This document shows positions 9,669-22,161 of a stretch of DNA of 64,000 bases, piece after piece. The DNA is from Dichomitus squalens LYAD-421 SS1 (Eukaryota; Basidiomycota; Agaricomycetes; Polyporales; Polyporaceae). The position numbers and the translations under genes were made by a program. How positions within the stretch are numbered: the first letter of the stretch is position 1; each line of letters begins with the position of its first letter. Below the pieces are notes generated by a model. It saw nothing but the letters and a program-made list of their open reading frames with translations, ran no database searches and was not told the DNA's origin. The DNA is taken from positions 609,304 to 673,303 of the forward strand of contig NW_006766887.1 of NCBI RefSeq assembly GCF_000275845.1, read 5' to 3'.

Positions 9669-12542
9669 TCACTGATGCGTGAGAGGATCTACACAGATGA
9701 CACCGTCCCTTTCGCTCCAGGGGTAACCCCACATGTGCAACCACTCGCGAACGCCAGTGGCAAGCCGCGCCCTGGAGGCGCCACGAGCAGGATCTTGAGT
9801 GCCCGTGTGCTTTTCTTCTCCGACGACAAGATATGCTATGGAAATCTCAGCACGACGAGCACGCTATGAAACGACGAAACACTCACCCAGACCATAGAAG
9901 TGCTCTCTCTCAAGCTACGGATCATGTAATCGTTCAGCACAAGGACACGACCGCTGAAAGACTATTGTCTTACCGCGAGCAGGAATTCTTCCAATACTTC
10001 CGTGGCTTCTGCGGAATGCAGGCCATGCAGATCGAGCATGGACTCCGTGCGTTCCTCCGGCGTCATCTTGGTGTCTCCGCCAACCGACTGGCTGGCGATA
10101 CCGAGACAAACACCTAGTCCGGCGCCGCAGATGCGGCCACGAGCCGTCCTGTCACCCGGATCGTCCGACCAGCCCGCGTCACGGCTACGAACAGCTTGTT
10201 CGACCACTCTTGCACGCTCCCTAACCAGCTTGCCTGCGGCCTCAACCATCTCAGCCGCCATTTTAGCATTCAGGTCGTGCCCCTCACGACTGAAACGCTT
10301 CGCAGCCGCCCCGTCCCCACGCCTCCAAGCGTCAGCGGCGCGCGAGAGACAGGCGTTGCGTGCAGCCCCAAGACGAAGAGCCCTTGAGCGGTACGCCATG
10401 TACAGCTTGTTCACCGACTCTCCCGTGGGCAATGTAGGCAGTAGGGTCGGCGGTCTGAGCTTGATTCTGGGCGATGGTTTGGGCGCCACGATAGCAGTGT
10501 TGGGGTGCAATGGCTCTGCAGAGCTGCCCATGGCCTCTCTGCGTGCTGCCAAGGTGGCAGGGTCCTTGGGAATCTGCGTCTGGACGTTCGCAGCTGGCTT
10601 CTTGACCGCCGCAGCGAACCGGGTGCGGCCCGGGTCATAACCACCTTCTCCGCGACCGAAGCCGTACGCGCCACGCCTAGTTCCATTGTCTCTGCCGGAG
10701 GAAGCCGCGTGACTGAGACTCGGAAAGTCGTCGAGGGAGGCACTTTGTTTTTGCTCAGACTGTCCGCCATGAATGTCCACGCGTGACATAGCATGGCCCA
10801 AGCCCTGGAGGTCTATGTCTTGCGGAAGGTGATGCAAAAACTCGCAATTTTCTCCCTTGGCGCATGTACCCCGGAGCCAGAATCGACAGAGCGCTCGCTC
10901 CAAGTCATGACTAAAGGCAGCCATTCAGTGGTGCGCGCCGTTGAGTATCACAGAGATGAACCGACCTGAACCGACAATCCGCCCGCAAACACTCTCCCGC
11001 AAGGAAGTATCTGCATACACGGTTCCCACCCTGGACAGGCCGACCGTTCACAAATCGACCTCCATTGCGGCCTTGAGGACCGTGGAATGCTGCCCTGCCT
11101 CCCCGCACGCCGTGACCGTCGCGCTGGACAAGCATGACTCGGTTGCCGACCGACTGTATCCTGGGCTGAGCTGGACCAGGATGGCTCGTGGCCGAACGGT
11201 CAATCAGCCAGGACATAGCACGCTCGAAGTCATAGCCATTTGTGGCCAGAGCTTCTTCAAGCTCGGACGGTGCGAGGGTAGCACCGAAGACTGAGCTCAG
11301 GACATCGAACGGTGTCATACCATCGGTGAGCATGGCAGCCATCTCAGGGTCCATGTCATCGTCCTGGCTCTGCCGCGAGGATGGTTCATGGGATGATCCG
11401 TTGTGGTCCAGATTGCTCCCAAAGATCTGAGGAAATGGCGAATCGTCCGCAGATATGGACGGACTAGACATGGGAGAATGACCCCATAGCAAGTCGTCGG
11501 GGGCGCCTGGGTGGAACGACCGGGGGATAGATCGAGCAGCGAAGGGGTCGAAGGGATCGTCATCTTCTTCATCAGGACGCATAGAAGAGCGCAAAGACGA
11601 GTTGGGAGTACCGGCCCTGTGAAGAAGAGTGCTGTCAGGAGTCAACGGAGCAGCAATAGCGAGCTTGGAGGTCGGCCGGGAGGGCGGAGCCCACAAGTCC
11701 GGGGAAGGAGTTTCACCGCGGAGGGCGGCTAGCGAGCCTGGGTTGGAGGAGGCTGCAGAAAGAGGACGAGGGATCGGTTTGAACTCTGAAGCCTTGGCGT
11801 TGAGCAGGCGGGGGGACAGCATGGGAGAAGACGGGAGGCTGACGGCGAACTGAGCATGAGTGATGATGGGAGACGCGCCCGGAGACTCGCTGCGACCAGA
11901 GATATAAGAAGACGGCTGTGGGCCTATGGGACCAAGGGGAGAAGAGAGGGGGGTATGAGGCCTGCGGAAAATCATAGCCAGAGGGGAACTAGGAGCGGAG
12001 TTGGGCGTATCAGGACGGTTTGGGATGAGACGAGCGGAGTGGGTGGAAGCACGGGAAGAAGGCCGAGAGATTGGTCGACGAGTAGGAGTCAAGAAGAGGA
12101 AGGGGACGTTGTCTATGTCGTCTCTATGCTTGTGCATGAGGTCGAGGACATGTTGCTCGAGCTGGAGAACGTCGAACGCCGGGGGTGAGCGCGGTGTGGC
12201 AGCGAAGGGCCAGAACGATGTAGGACGCACCTCTTCATCGCTGATGGGGCCAAACATGTCCTTGAGAAGGCTCTTGAGCTCCTCCTCGCGCTCGGCGTCA
12301 AGAAGGCTCACGACGCGGGCGATGAGGGAGGAGCTGATGCTCTGGTCGCCGTCGGTATCTCCGATGAATGCGTCTGGCTTGTAGAGACGGGCGATGGCGG
12401 CGAGCTGAGCACGGGTGTGGGGGAAGCGTGGAGGGGCGGAGTGGTCGGCTTCATTATGGAGAGAAGCAGAGTCTGAGAGAGAGCTGAAGCTAGACTTGGA
12501 GCGGAGGAGGGAGATCGAGGGCGGCTCTAGGGTGGTAGCCAT
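9669..12542 (-). CDS. CUE / double CCCH zinc finger / SMR protein, Cue2-like
   Basis: Exons 10966-12542, 9974-10910 and 9669-9863 give 902 residues. ATG 12542 is chosen because an upstream in-frame candidate is only GTG. A CUE-type ubiquitin-binding helix bundle (FDVLSSVFGATLAPSELEEAL) spans about 408-450. Two CCCH fingers follow: C510-X7-C-X5-C-X3-H, created across intron 1, and C534-X7-C-X5-C-X3-H. A DUF1771 helix is at about 690-750. A C-terminal SMR domain has the nuclease-type LDLHGLH motif near 818 and GEEKHTG further on. CUE plus SMR is the plan of yeast Cue2, the endonuclease of no-go mRNA decay. The CCCH fingers would add RNA binding. Intron 2 (9864-9973, 110 nt) splits the SMR domain; a two-intron reading gave a stop. 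Confidence 0.87.
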
Positions 12543-13075
12543 GGTGAACACGGGGAGTGCGGGACGGTGCGGGAGCTAGCATCCAGCAGCGGGTGCGAGG
12601 GGGTGGAGGAGAAGTGTGCGACGAGGAGGAGGAGGAGGAGGAGGAGGAGGAGGAGGAGGAGGAGGAGGGACTTGCATCCAAGCGGGAGAGTAAGTAAGTA
12701 CAAGCAACCACTCCCCGGAGCCGCTCGCGCGTCGCAAGTGCCCCGATGCCCACGGCTCGGAGGCCTCCCACAGTGGCCAGCTCCCAGCACCCGCCTGTCC
12801 TCTCATCCCCGCCCGCCGTCTGAGTGGGCTCCGCATGCCATAAGTATTACGCCACGCCCGCCAACGCCTCAGCCCTGATCGCCCGCCCAACGTGTCCCCC
12901 GCGAACGCCCCCATTTGCTTCCGTCTCTGGCCAATCACCGCTGCCATCACAACGCAATCGCCAGTCATTAAGCGTATATTCAAGCTAACACCATGTACTC
13001 TAACAATCGTCCTCTGGGAAAAGTGCGATCCAAATCCCGTCCATCCCAGACTTCACATTCAAACATTACGCTTTA
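12543..13075. other. intergenic between Cue2-like gene and snx41
   Basis: Promoter and leader of the minus-strand Cue2-like gene, including the GAG tract, and the 3' side of snx41. Several open frames here are low-complexity products of the repeat, not genes. Confidence 0.6.
12622..12668. repeat. (GAG)n microsatellite
   Basis: About 15 uninterrupted GAG/GGA triplets, 80 bp upstream of the start of the Cue2-like gene. The other strand is a CTC polypyrimidine tract in the 5' leader of that gene. Confidence 0.9.
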
Positions 13076-15254
13076 CTAACCGTTGATCGTTGCCATCGAG
13101 TCCCTTCTGCCGTGTCCCGCGGCCCCATTCGTTCCTAGACCCTCCTCCTCCGGCAGCCGGTTCGGATGGTCCGGTATCTTGTCAATCTCTGCCTTGGCCT
13201 CCTCCCATGCTTCCAAGTTCTGTTCTCTAACGTCAGAGTCGCACTCCGCTTTCCCGACTGCTGTCCTCTTACCTTCTTGCACCAGTCTCGATGGCTCCGA
13301 GCCATGCTGATCGCCATCTCCCGCAAGTCCGCTACCTTTTGCCGCTGGAATCGGTCCAGATCCGCTTGTATCGTCGAACTTGAGTATTTCAGATCCTGCG
13401 CCGACAAGTGCAGCGCGTCTTCCAACTGCCTCTTGCGTCAGCAACCATCACAGTTCTCGTTTCGAACGCCCGCTTACCTGGGAAATCGACTCCCGCGTCT
13501 TGGTGATCGAGTTCCGACGAGCAGTCTCCGGGTCCACGTCCATCATCCCATGCAGCGTGTAGCTCAACGCGTTCAGGAGACCCATACCCGGCGCCCTCCG
13601 CTTCACAGGGTTCGGTCCTGGATGTGGCGGCAAGTACACCGATTCTTCCTCTCGCCGCGCCTCGTTCTCGTCCGTCGCCGGTCGACCCTCCTCCCCAAGC
13701 TCCCCCTCACCGTGCGAGTAAGAGGCACGAAGCGTACTGGGGCGCCCCTGACTCAAGGCCTCTTCTAGTCTCCGTGCCTCTCTCTCGCTCTTTTCGAGGT
13801 CCTCCAACTGTTCGCGCTTTGTCTCCAAAGCTTCTTGAGTCATCTCATACTGCACATGTTTCTGATGTCGGTACTGTAGCAGTTTCTTGATGATGGACGC
13901 GAATTGGCTGTACTCGTGCAGAGGTTCCGCCCAGTTCTGTTCGAACTCCTGAAGCTACATGTCCTATATGTCAATGCTTGCAAAAATACGTACGATGGAT
14001 ATGACCTACCAATTTCGTCGTAGACATGTAAGTCGCATCGACAGCCTGACCCGTCTTCTCAATCGCCGTAGACAGCTGGCCAGTCTCGTTCAGGCTGAAA
14101 CCGTTCAGGGTTGCACCGAGCTCCGCATGGTCTTGGGCATAATCTGCACGTCCGACTAGGTTCAGTAAATCGCCATCGACAAAGTATCAGAAAACCAACC
14201 CGACCACCTCTTCATCGTTCGCCTTGTAACCTTCTCCATCGGCCCACTCAGATGCGCAGCGAACTTGTTTGTGAACACTTCCGAGTCCAAGAATCTTTGG
14301 TCGGGCCTTCGCAAGGGGTGTGCCGCGGAAGGGTTGGGCAGAGCAGCATATGCCGGCGACGCACTCTGGTCAGTGGGGTTATGCGAGGGTGCCTTCAGAA
14401 TATTCTTCGGTAGCAACGATATCGGGGGCGAGTTCAATACTTCCGTCTAGGACACATTAGCATCCGCGGGGTCAGGTGTGGTTCTTGTGGCCACCCCCAA
14501 TCAATGAGGATAAATTACTCACCCACGACACTTCGCCGTCCAAGAAACGGTGAAAGACGTGCTCGTTCGACAGGATAGGGTGGCGCGCGACACGGTTGAG
14601 GAAGGTCTGGAGCATACGTTTCCTCCGTGCAATCATTGCGGCATCCTCCTTCGCCTTGGCCTGCTTGACAGCATAATCACCTATGGTCTGCTTGGAGGGT
14701 ATCGGGGGTATAATGAGCGTAGGGTAGAGCTTCACGAGGTTGTTGCGCAGCGACTCAAACTCGGAATATCTATGATGCGCTTCTGCGCTCTGCGGAATGC
14801 CCTGAGTTCAGACGATACCACTACCACTGATGCCAACGTGCTTACCCCCGCTCGAATGACGTATGTGATATAAGGAGAAGACGAGTTCGCAGAAGTCTTG
14901 AGTGCGTCCGTGATCTACAACGAGGAAAGCAGGTAGTCGGGCGCATTGGTCAGAAAGCTCATGGTGGTGGCGCATCGAGAAACTGACCAGAATCTCCACG
15001 TCCTCGCCCGAATGGAGCCAGTGATCTCTGCCGCAGCAGAAGTCGCTCTTGTACGCCTGCGGCTGCCTGTGGGAACCTAGAGAAGGGAAAGTGTTCCTCT
15101 TGGAAGGGGATGTTGGTGGTGATGAAATTTGTCCAGGCTGAGTATTGATGTCGGGAGACGACACGCCCGAGATGTTCTCTCGGGAGGAGGAGCCATCGGA
15201 CTGGACACGCTCTGGTTCAGATTCAAAAGGATTTTCGTCTTCGAAGGCGTCCAT
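13076..15254 (-). CDS. snx41: sorting nexin Snx41/Atg20 family (PX-BAR)
   Basis: Eight exons: 14988-15254, 14846-14914, 14523-14801, 14200-14446, 14010-14143, 13478-13954, 13273-13425 and 13076-13219, all in phase, give 589 residues. After an acidic N-terminus, a PX domain (about 85-205) contains RYSEFESLRNNLVKLYP and the phosphoinositide-site stretch IPPIPSKQTIGDYA. The domain ends with FLNRVARHPILSNEHVFHRF. The rest is a helical BAR-type region interrupted by a Pro/Glu-rich loop (near GELGEEGRPATDENEARREE), as in Snx41 proteins. Members act on endosomes in recycling SNAREs and in selective autophagy with Snx4. Intron 2 is only 44 nt. Snx41 and Atg20 are close relatives, so the exact subtype is less sure than the family. 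Confidence 0.92.
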
Positions 15255-15842
15255 AATTGTAGGCTGTTGCTGGGTACGGATGAGTACGTACGACGAGAGA
15301 CTGTGGAGGCGCAAGCTGAGGGGAACGTGGAGGTCGAGGCGGTGGTCGGTACCAAGTAAGTATGTACGGCGGTCATGGACATGGCTTCCCGCCAGGCACC
15401 CCTCTTGGCGCTTCCTCAGCTAGTACCCGCAGCGCTAGCACTCTGCCTGTAAACACAGTCTCGTCGCAAGTCTTACAATGTCAACAAGACCAAAGCCAGA
15501 AACCTCAGACCGCCGCTACGAGTGCTAGATACTCAGGATGCTACGTATGAACAAAAGCAAATACTTGCGTCTCGCAATGGAACAACTGCTATACATACAC
15601 TAACACTTCTTGTACTGACCGTTCTAGATGTTCTGTGTAATGGCCAGCACGCGCGTAGCTAGAGGCTGTCTTCTATCATTATACTATCCTAACTATCGAA
15701 CAGAAGAAAGTGCACAAGTCCGACCCTATCAAGAGCAGCGATCGCACCAGATTCACGTACAAATACACGAAGACAGAACTCTGCATGTCAACTGGTATCA
15801 TATCTCTTAGCCTCCGTACATCGCTTCGCTCGTCAACAGGTA
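15255..15842. other. intergenic: snx41 promoter and 3' side of the Zn2Cys6 gene
   Basis: Nothing beyond short spurious frames is seen in about 590 bp. Confidence 0.5.
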
Positions 15843-18800
15843 TCATTGCATCCCCATCTGCGCCACGAAGTCTGACCATGCCGTCTGCATCGTGTTCTCG
15901 GGGGAATACGACCTCCCACCACCATAGTCGCCATCCATGGGCACTGGCGACGTCGCAAACATTTCCGAAGCCCCTCCACCACCCACATGCCCGTAGTCGA
16001 ACACAGGGAAGTACTGCGGAAACATCGGCTGTAGGCCCTCCATCTGCAGGCCAGGCAACTGCTGTTGTTGCTGGGGCTGCTGCTGATGCTGGAACGCGTC
16101 AGGGCTAGCAAAGGACGTTGATATCGGCTGCAAATTTTGCATGTTGTGGGTCTGATGTGGTTGGTAGTGGGTGGGCGAGACCGGGACGCCATTCTGTATT
16201 CCCGCCGGCTGCGATGAGAGAGAGTGGCTGGACCCGGCGCCAAGAGATGATGTTCCGTTCGGTGGGGAAGGAACAAAAGTGCGTAGGTACTGAAGGACGT
16301 ATGGGTGGACGGACTGTTCGTCTGGTTGCTTGAGGGGCAGGGGCACGACTGGATTCATGGATGTAGGCGATCGATCCGTGATCTGCGGAGACATCGACTT
16401 CTCCTTCTGCTCGACCAATCGTGTTCTGCCTCCGAGAATGGTGAGCTCGTCGTCATCGTCCGCAGGCGTTGATGGTTCGGAGAATGTGCCCGCCCGCGTA
16501 GGCGGCGTGTTGCGATAGGCAGCTAGACTAGCGTGGGCCTTGTCGTGAAGTCTGAGCATGATTCCCTGTAACACCGCCAGTAAGGCTCCCAGACAATCTC
16601 CGACATGGATCGGAACACTCACCAGCACCTTCTCTGCGTGGAAGAACTTGGCTGTCTTGGAGAACAGGTCGCAAGCTGAATCCAATTGTATGAGAGCAGA
16701 AGGCGCCAAGCTCATCGACGGGCACCGAGTGACAATGGACCCCAAGATGATCTGCGTTTGTAATGTTAACCTTGAGTGACTGCAGCAAATATCGGAGAGC
16801 TCGCATATTGCTCACCGAACATGAGAAGAGATGCGTCCAGAGGAACCACATTCGCTCGGTGAGCTCCTTCAGCTGTGAATGAATGTTGCGCACGAGGGCA
16901 ACGAGTGACCCAGCGCTCCTATAGGCGGCAATGAAAGAACCTCCGTACGGGCTTCCGAGAGGATCCTTGGGATGATCACTGATTGCCCGAGCAAAGAAGC
17001 CGCGATGCATGTACAAGAGGTCTATGATAAGTTTGATCAGCTGATATTGGCTGAGCCTCACGGCGTCATACGCACTGGATTCCCGGATCGCAAGGACGAG
17101 GTGACGCTGTAGGATAAGAGGCACACTCTCGTAGTATTGCCCAACACGAGACTCGGAGTTACCAAACCCAGCAATTTGAAGCGAGGGAGGCACGGTGAAA
17201 CCGCGCAGCTTGCGGTCGAGCTGGAGAACCGTGCCATATGTTGGAGTCTTCGCCCCGAAAGCCTGGTCATATACGAGATTCATACACTCTGACGTGAACC
17301 TGTGCTTCCACCAGTGGACTGCATGGATGCGATTGAGCCACCTGACAACCGAAGCAAAGAAAATGACAATGACTCACATGTCTCGTCGTTACAAGGATCC
17401 TCTGTATACGGTTTTTTGCAATCGATATGAACTAGCGTGAAGGACGGCGGACGTCCGAGGGTGAACGACTGTAACCAACACCGTCAGCCTTCTTCCCTCA
17501 GAAGCGAATGATACGGATACAGACCTGGAGGAGATCATATGAATACAGTTCCCAGAAGCTCTCCCGGCGCCTCTGAATCTCAGCTTCGTCGACCTTCCAC
17601 CTACCAGCATCCCGGTCTAACGTGCATATGAGTATGAGAAGCCAGGGTCTTGAATGAACCAGAAAGGGTGTAGCACTCACGTAATCCCATCTGAAGACAC
17701 ATCAAGATATGTCAATACTCAAGGCACCATACCAACTGAGTTACTCACGCTAACACCTAACTTGACCGCGAGACCCATGAAAGCCCAGCGCGAGCCGACA
17801 CCGCTCCCGTGACGCTCACTCAAGAAAAGATAGAACGCCATCAAATACTGTGGACCACTTTGCGATAAGAGACTATCGCCCGCAACTATCAAGCTAGACT
17901 CACCAAAGTTTGAACCGCAGCGAGAGTTGGCTCTTCGAATATGGGGCTCTGGAAAAGCGCTGCTCGGGAAAGCTGGTGGTATTTCTCGGCTTCAATGTTG
18001 TACGCCGGTCGCTTGATGTCCATCAGGCTCCCGATAGCGAGCACCATGAATAAAAGCGCCAACTGATGGGACATGAGCGGATCGTCCATCTGTGGGGAAA
18101 TATTGGGATTGTAGAATTGATTGAAAGCTGTTTCATGGAACTGAGCCGGCGATACTGGGTTGTACCTAGACGATGAGGTGAGAGTAGTACTCATAGTGGG
18201 AGAAATGACTTACATCCACGCGGCGTGTTGGTAGTAGATTTTCTGCAACTCAGTGGCTTCGTCGACTGGGGGTAAATACCAAAATAAGCTACGTAGCCGC
18301 TCTATCCGCAAAGTTTCAGCGTCTAGGGTGAGCGGAAGGCTAGGTGCGATAGGGAAAAGGCCACTGAGGGAGAGGACCTCCGGAGAAAGCAGTTTGCGCA
18401 GGTTGGCTGATCGTTGATCGCGATCGTCATCATTGTTCTCCTCGTTCTACACCCGATGACCTGTCAGTCATCGAGTCATTGAGAGAGGCAGTTCTCACGG
18501 ACCGTCAAGAAATACTGGGATGCGATAGTCGGATCATGAGCAATGCGTGCGCACAAAGGGCGGGCTGGACTCACCCACGAGCTAGTAGCTTGGCCGAAAT
18601 AGTTGGTGCGGCCAGTATCACTTATAGCTAGAGAACCGAAAGAATCGACGACGTCGGCTCCTGGTTCCTCCGCATTGCCATTGGAGGTACCGGTATTGAT
18701 GAGGTTCTCCCTTTGGATAGGTGCCTTGATTCGCAAGAGGTCGTCGGACAGGAGGGGATGCGGCTCCATGGAATGAAGGGTATGGGATGCGCGAAGAGCG

Positions 18801-19289
18801 TCTTCGAGCTCTCGTACGCGGTTTGCGAGCTGATTAATCTTCTCGTGGAGGTCCTGGGTCGAGGCAAGGACGAATCTGGGTGCGCTGAGTGAGAACGTCG
18901 TAAGAGAGGGAGCAGTACAGAGGGTAGATATATACCGATTGCCCTTGCCAGTGGTGAGAGAGCCTATGGGTGGACAGGCACGGGGGGCCGATCAAGACCG
19001 GAAGAGGGTATGTGGGATGGAAGAGACGAACCGTCTGGGCATATTGCAGCACAACCTCGCTTGACGCAGGATGAGCAGGGGACGGCACGGTCGCAGCGCA
19101 ACTTCAATCTGTCGGGTAAGAGAGTTAAGGGCTCCGGGATAGGAGCTAGACGCTGGATCAAACGCACCTGCGACACTCTGCACAGGAAAGACGGGTTGCC
19201 CCTCGCTTACGCTTCTTCTCGCCATTGACCGGCTCCTTAGGAGAAAGGTCTGGAGGGGGGAGCATAGGTGAGTCCGAAGACATGGACAT
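15843..19289 (-). CDS. Zn2Cys6 transcription factor (fungal-specific domain), paralogue 1
   Basis: Fifteen exons: 19168-19289, 19032-19108, 18936-18963, 18575-18875, 18503-18514, 18214-18446, 17904-18165, 17749-17847, 17681-17690, 17525-17616, 17378-17468, 17076-17318, 16816-17021, 16623-16751 and 15843-16565 give 875 residues. The binuclear cluster reads CAECRRLKLRC then CSSCVKRGCAAIC, with a basic KKRKRG run before it. A short coiled coil follows (LHEKINQLANRVRELEDAL). The middle homology region carries ERMWFLWTHLFSCSIILGS. The C-terminal 240 residues are low-complexity with a Q-rich patch. It lies divergent from tsr4. The target genes cannot be read from sequence. Exons 5 (12 nt) and 9 (10 nt) are microexons shared with the paralogue at 47400-50943. 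Confidence 0.88.
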
Positions 19290-20102
19290 GGGGGCGGTAA
19301 CAGGAGAGGGAAGCGCGGGAGAGGAGAACGATATATGATGGCCTGGGAGATGACACCCCGAACCTTCTTTCTCGGCAAGATCCCCTCCGACCCGGCCATG
19401 AACATCCCACACGCCCCCCGCTCATTTCGCCGTCCAAGCTGACCCACAATGTACTCTGTGCCCCGCACGAGCCCACAAAGACTCGTCTGGGCCTGTAATC
19501 GCTCAGTGTGGCTCGCCCGGCTGTCCCGTGTAGGTGCAGGTCGAACAGCTGTCGTGAAGGCGATGAGGTGCCTCTAGCGCAGCAGCATCTCGTTGCCTTT
19601 TTACACGAGAACCTGATGTAACCTCTTGGGCACTCTGTGTAACCTCTTGGGCACTCTGCAAGAGTACACAACTTGGTGGCACTTGCCACAATATACCTCT
19701 CGCCCCAAGTATTTACCGCTGTGCACGCAACACCGCCCTCAGGGCCGACTGCTCGGGCCGGCAATTGTCCTGTGTTTGGTTCCAGCCTGATTTGGCAGCT
19801 GGCTCCGTTTGCGATTTTTCCTCACTCACTCCCCCGGCCGATTGACCTCTTTCTCCTTTCCTCAAAGCGACTCACTATCCTCCGTTGTAAGTCTCCGTTT
19901 CCGTCCCTACTTTACAAGATGAACGTTCTAGATGACGAGTCTGAAATGTTGCGAACGAGCTTCTCCGCCGCAGCAGTCATTGACGATTCCTTTAAAACTA
20001 TACCATTCATGCTTTTCTGACCTTCCAAACTTTTCTTCGCCTCCCTTCTCGATCGTACTCATCCTGACTCTTCTGCACTGCTTCCAGGTCATCCGACACG
20101 CA
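19290..20102. promoter_or_regulatory. divergent promoter region, Zn2Cys6 factor / tsr4
   Basis: About 810 bp between two genes reading outward. It contains two tandem copies of a 21-bp repeat (19617-19658, core GTAACCTCTTGGGCACTCTG). A plus-strand leader with short open frames precedes tsr4. Confidence 0.55.
19617..19658. repeat. two tandem 21-bp direct repeats
   Basis: Two near-identical copies of TGTAACCTCTTGGGCACTCTG lie back to back in the divergent intergenic region. They could be duplicated regulator sites or slippage; no known motif is matched. Confidence 0.8.
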
Positions 20103-21765
20103 ATGCCTCACCCAGACGTCGACGACACATGGTCAGACTCGGACGAGGAGTTGGAAGCGGCAGACGTTGAGACCGCCGTTCAGCTGGGCATCCCAGACGG
20201 CCCCGTGGACTCCGTCGCCGACCTCTCAGACCCCACTGTATCGCGAATAGGTGGTCATCCTGTACGATGCGCCTTCGCTTCTCCTGCATGTACTTGTCGT
20301 GTATTGATATCGATCTCATGTTACGTTCACCCTCTATCGTGAACGTCGTCTTGGGTCCATTCCGCCCGCAGACGTTCCTTGCTGCACCTCACCCTCCGCT
20401 CACCCAAGCGACTTGCAACAATTGCTCTCGGCCGATGGAGCTACTCGTTCAAATCTGGTGTCCCTTGGAGGACAGCCCGAACGACAGGGCACTCTTCGTT
20501 TGGGGCTGTGCGAATAGCAACTGTCAACGCAAGGAAGGGAGGTGCGTGTCCCGTCCCGAGCTGCACGGGGGACAGCTCGGTTGATCGTCTCCCGTAGCAT
20601 CCGAGCATGGCGGGAGCTGCGCTACAACAAAAAGTACGCTGAAAAGCTCGAAAGGAAGCAGGCTCGCCTGAAAAAGGAAGCCCAGCAAGGGAAAGCTGCT
20701 GCAGAAGCTCTAGCTCAGAAAGCTCAGGCAAAGAGCAACCCTTTCGCTGTTAGTGCCTCTGTCGTCGCGATGTACTCACCTAGGCCAGGGAATACTAAAA
20801 GACGTGCTGCAGCTGGGCGCATCATCCGCTCCACCCACACCATTCGGGTTAGGCTCTCAAATTTTCGGCGGCTCTGATCCTATGCCTTCCTCGGAAAGCT
20901 CTACAGTCGACTCCCCGCAGAATCAGATCTCCGAGCGCGACGGATCGCCTCATAGCTCCGAGAGTAACAGCGAAGACGACGACGACGGCGACGACGACGC
21001 GCTGGCAGCAGCTGTCCAGTCAGTGGCATTGGAAGATTCCCCGTGGAAGGACGCCCCAGCGTATTCGGCGCAGTATCTGTCCACTGTCTCCGAGTATCTA
21101 CCTCCCACACCGAAACTCAAGGGGCCCGCGGGGGCGATCGTCGATGAAGACAGCGAGAGGGCACCCAAGGATGGTGGATGGGGCGGTGAGGGGTACGAGA
21201 ACTCTATGGAAGTCGACCATGCGTTCGAACGATTTAGCAAGCGAGTGTCATACGAGGGGGAACAGTGCCTGCGGTAGGTTCTCCAGGGCCTCCACCTGCC
21301 ACATTCGATTAAACATCGTCGAACGACAGGTATGAACTGAAGGGCACTCCGCTCCCATACGCAAGCGACAAGGTTTTTGACATGCTCTTTCCTCTTCCTC
21401 CCGCACCGCCCCTGCCTGTCACCAAGGCCAGCTTCATGGTGACGCCCCCACGCAAACGGACCTACACCCCGGAATCACTCCCCGCGTGCCCGCACTGCAA
21501 GTCTCGACGGGTTTTCGAATGTCAGTTGATGCCGAACTTGATCAACGTACTCCGGTCAGGCCCGAACGATGCCCAGGCGACCATGACAGACGAGGAACGA
21601 CGGGCGGAAGTGCTGAAGGTACTGAAGGGGCAGGATGCATATGGACGAAGAGAGATGGAATGGGGCACCTGCATGATCTTCTCCTGTGAGAAAGACTGTG
21701 CTGTGCACGAAGTGGCAGGAACGACTTGGCGGGAAGAATATGTGCTTGTCCAATGGGACGAGTAG
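20103..21765 (+). CDS. tsr4: Tsr4/PDCD2-like protein
   Basis: Five exons: 20103-20261, 20372-20541, 20598-20748, 20813-21273 and 21330-21765, 458 residues. The N-terminal half has the RIGGHP motif and paired cysteines (TCNNCSRPM, WGCANSNC). After a long acidic, Ser-rich linker comes the C-terminal PDCD2_C domain with RYELKGTPLPYAS, the zinc-type pair CPHCKSRRVFECQLMP and MEWGTCMIFSCEKDC. Family knowledge: Tsr4/PDCD2L proteins are dedicated chaperones for ribosomal protein uS5 (Rps2) and support 40S maturation. Intron 3 shows a clear TACTAA branch site before its acceptor. Confidence 0.93.
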
Positions 21766-22120
21766 ATGAAAGCGTATCGGGCGTGTCATCACCGGGCATC
21801 TGAACTCGACTAGATGCGATCCATGTTGCAGTGGGGTTCTATGTTGCCGCCTCTTCTCCATCACTCTCTTCTGCCCGCCTTCTGTGGGAAAGAACTTCAC
21901 ATACGAACCCATTGTACTCGTCGTCGGACACAGTTCCAGCAGACAAGTCACGGTCGTTGCTACGGTGGAGACTAAACTTCTCGCCCGGGAGTGCCGGTCG
22001 GTCATGGTAGGTTGCCTCACGGAGAGAACGGACTGCATGGTATTTGTGCCTCTCGTGCGATCATTGTGCGCGAAGGCGTGTATTGTGTGGCAAATAAGTA
22101 AAGTTGTGGCAACAATGCAC
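21766..22120. other. intergenic, 3' side of tsr4
   Basis: About 355 bp without a supported gene. The LINE begins directly after its left target-site copy. Confidence 0.5.
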
Positions 22121-22133
22121 TGCCTGTGCTAGC
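22121..22133. repeat. target-site duplication, left copy
   Basis: TGCCTGTGCTAGC, repeated exactly at 30093-30105 on the other side of the LINE. Confidence 0.93.
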
Positions 22134-22161
22134 TTTTTTATTATTATTATTATTATTATCT
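22134..22161 (-). repeat. LINE 3' tail, (ATA)n followed by A run
   Basis: Plus strand: seven T bases into about eight TTA/ATT triplets. It abuts the left target-site copy exactly, as expected of a simple-repeat LINE tail. Confidence 0.88.

Noticed and set aside
9864..9973. A possible extra exon within the second intron of the Cue2-like gene (two-intron model)
   Set aside because: That model meets an in-frame TAG; the single 110-nt intron keeps the SMR domain in phase and at normal length.
12567..12983. Three overlapping open frames with poly-Ser, poly-Arg or poly-Pro runs
   Set aside because: They are translations of the GAG microsatellite in different frames, with no domain and no splice support.
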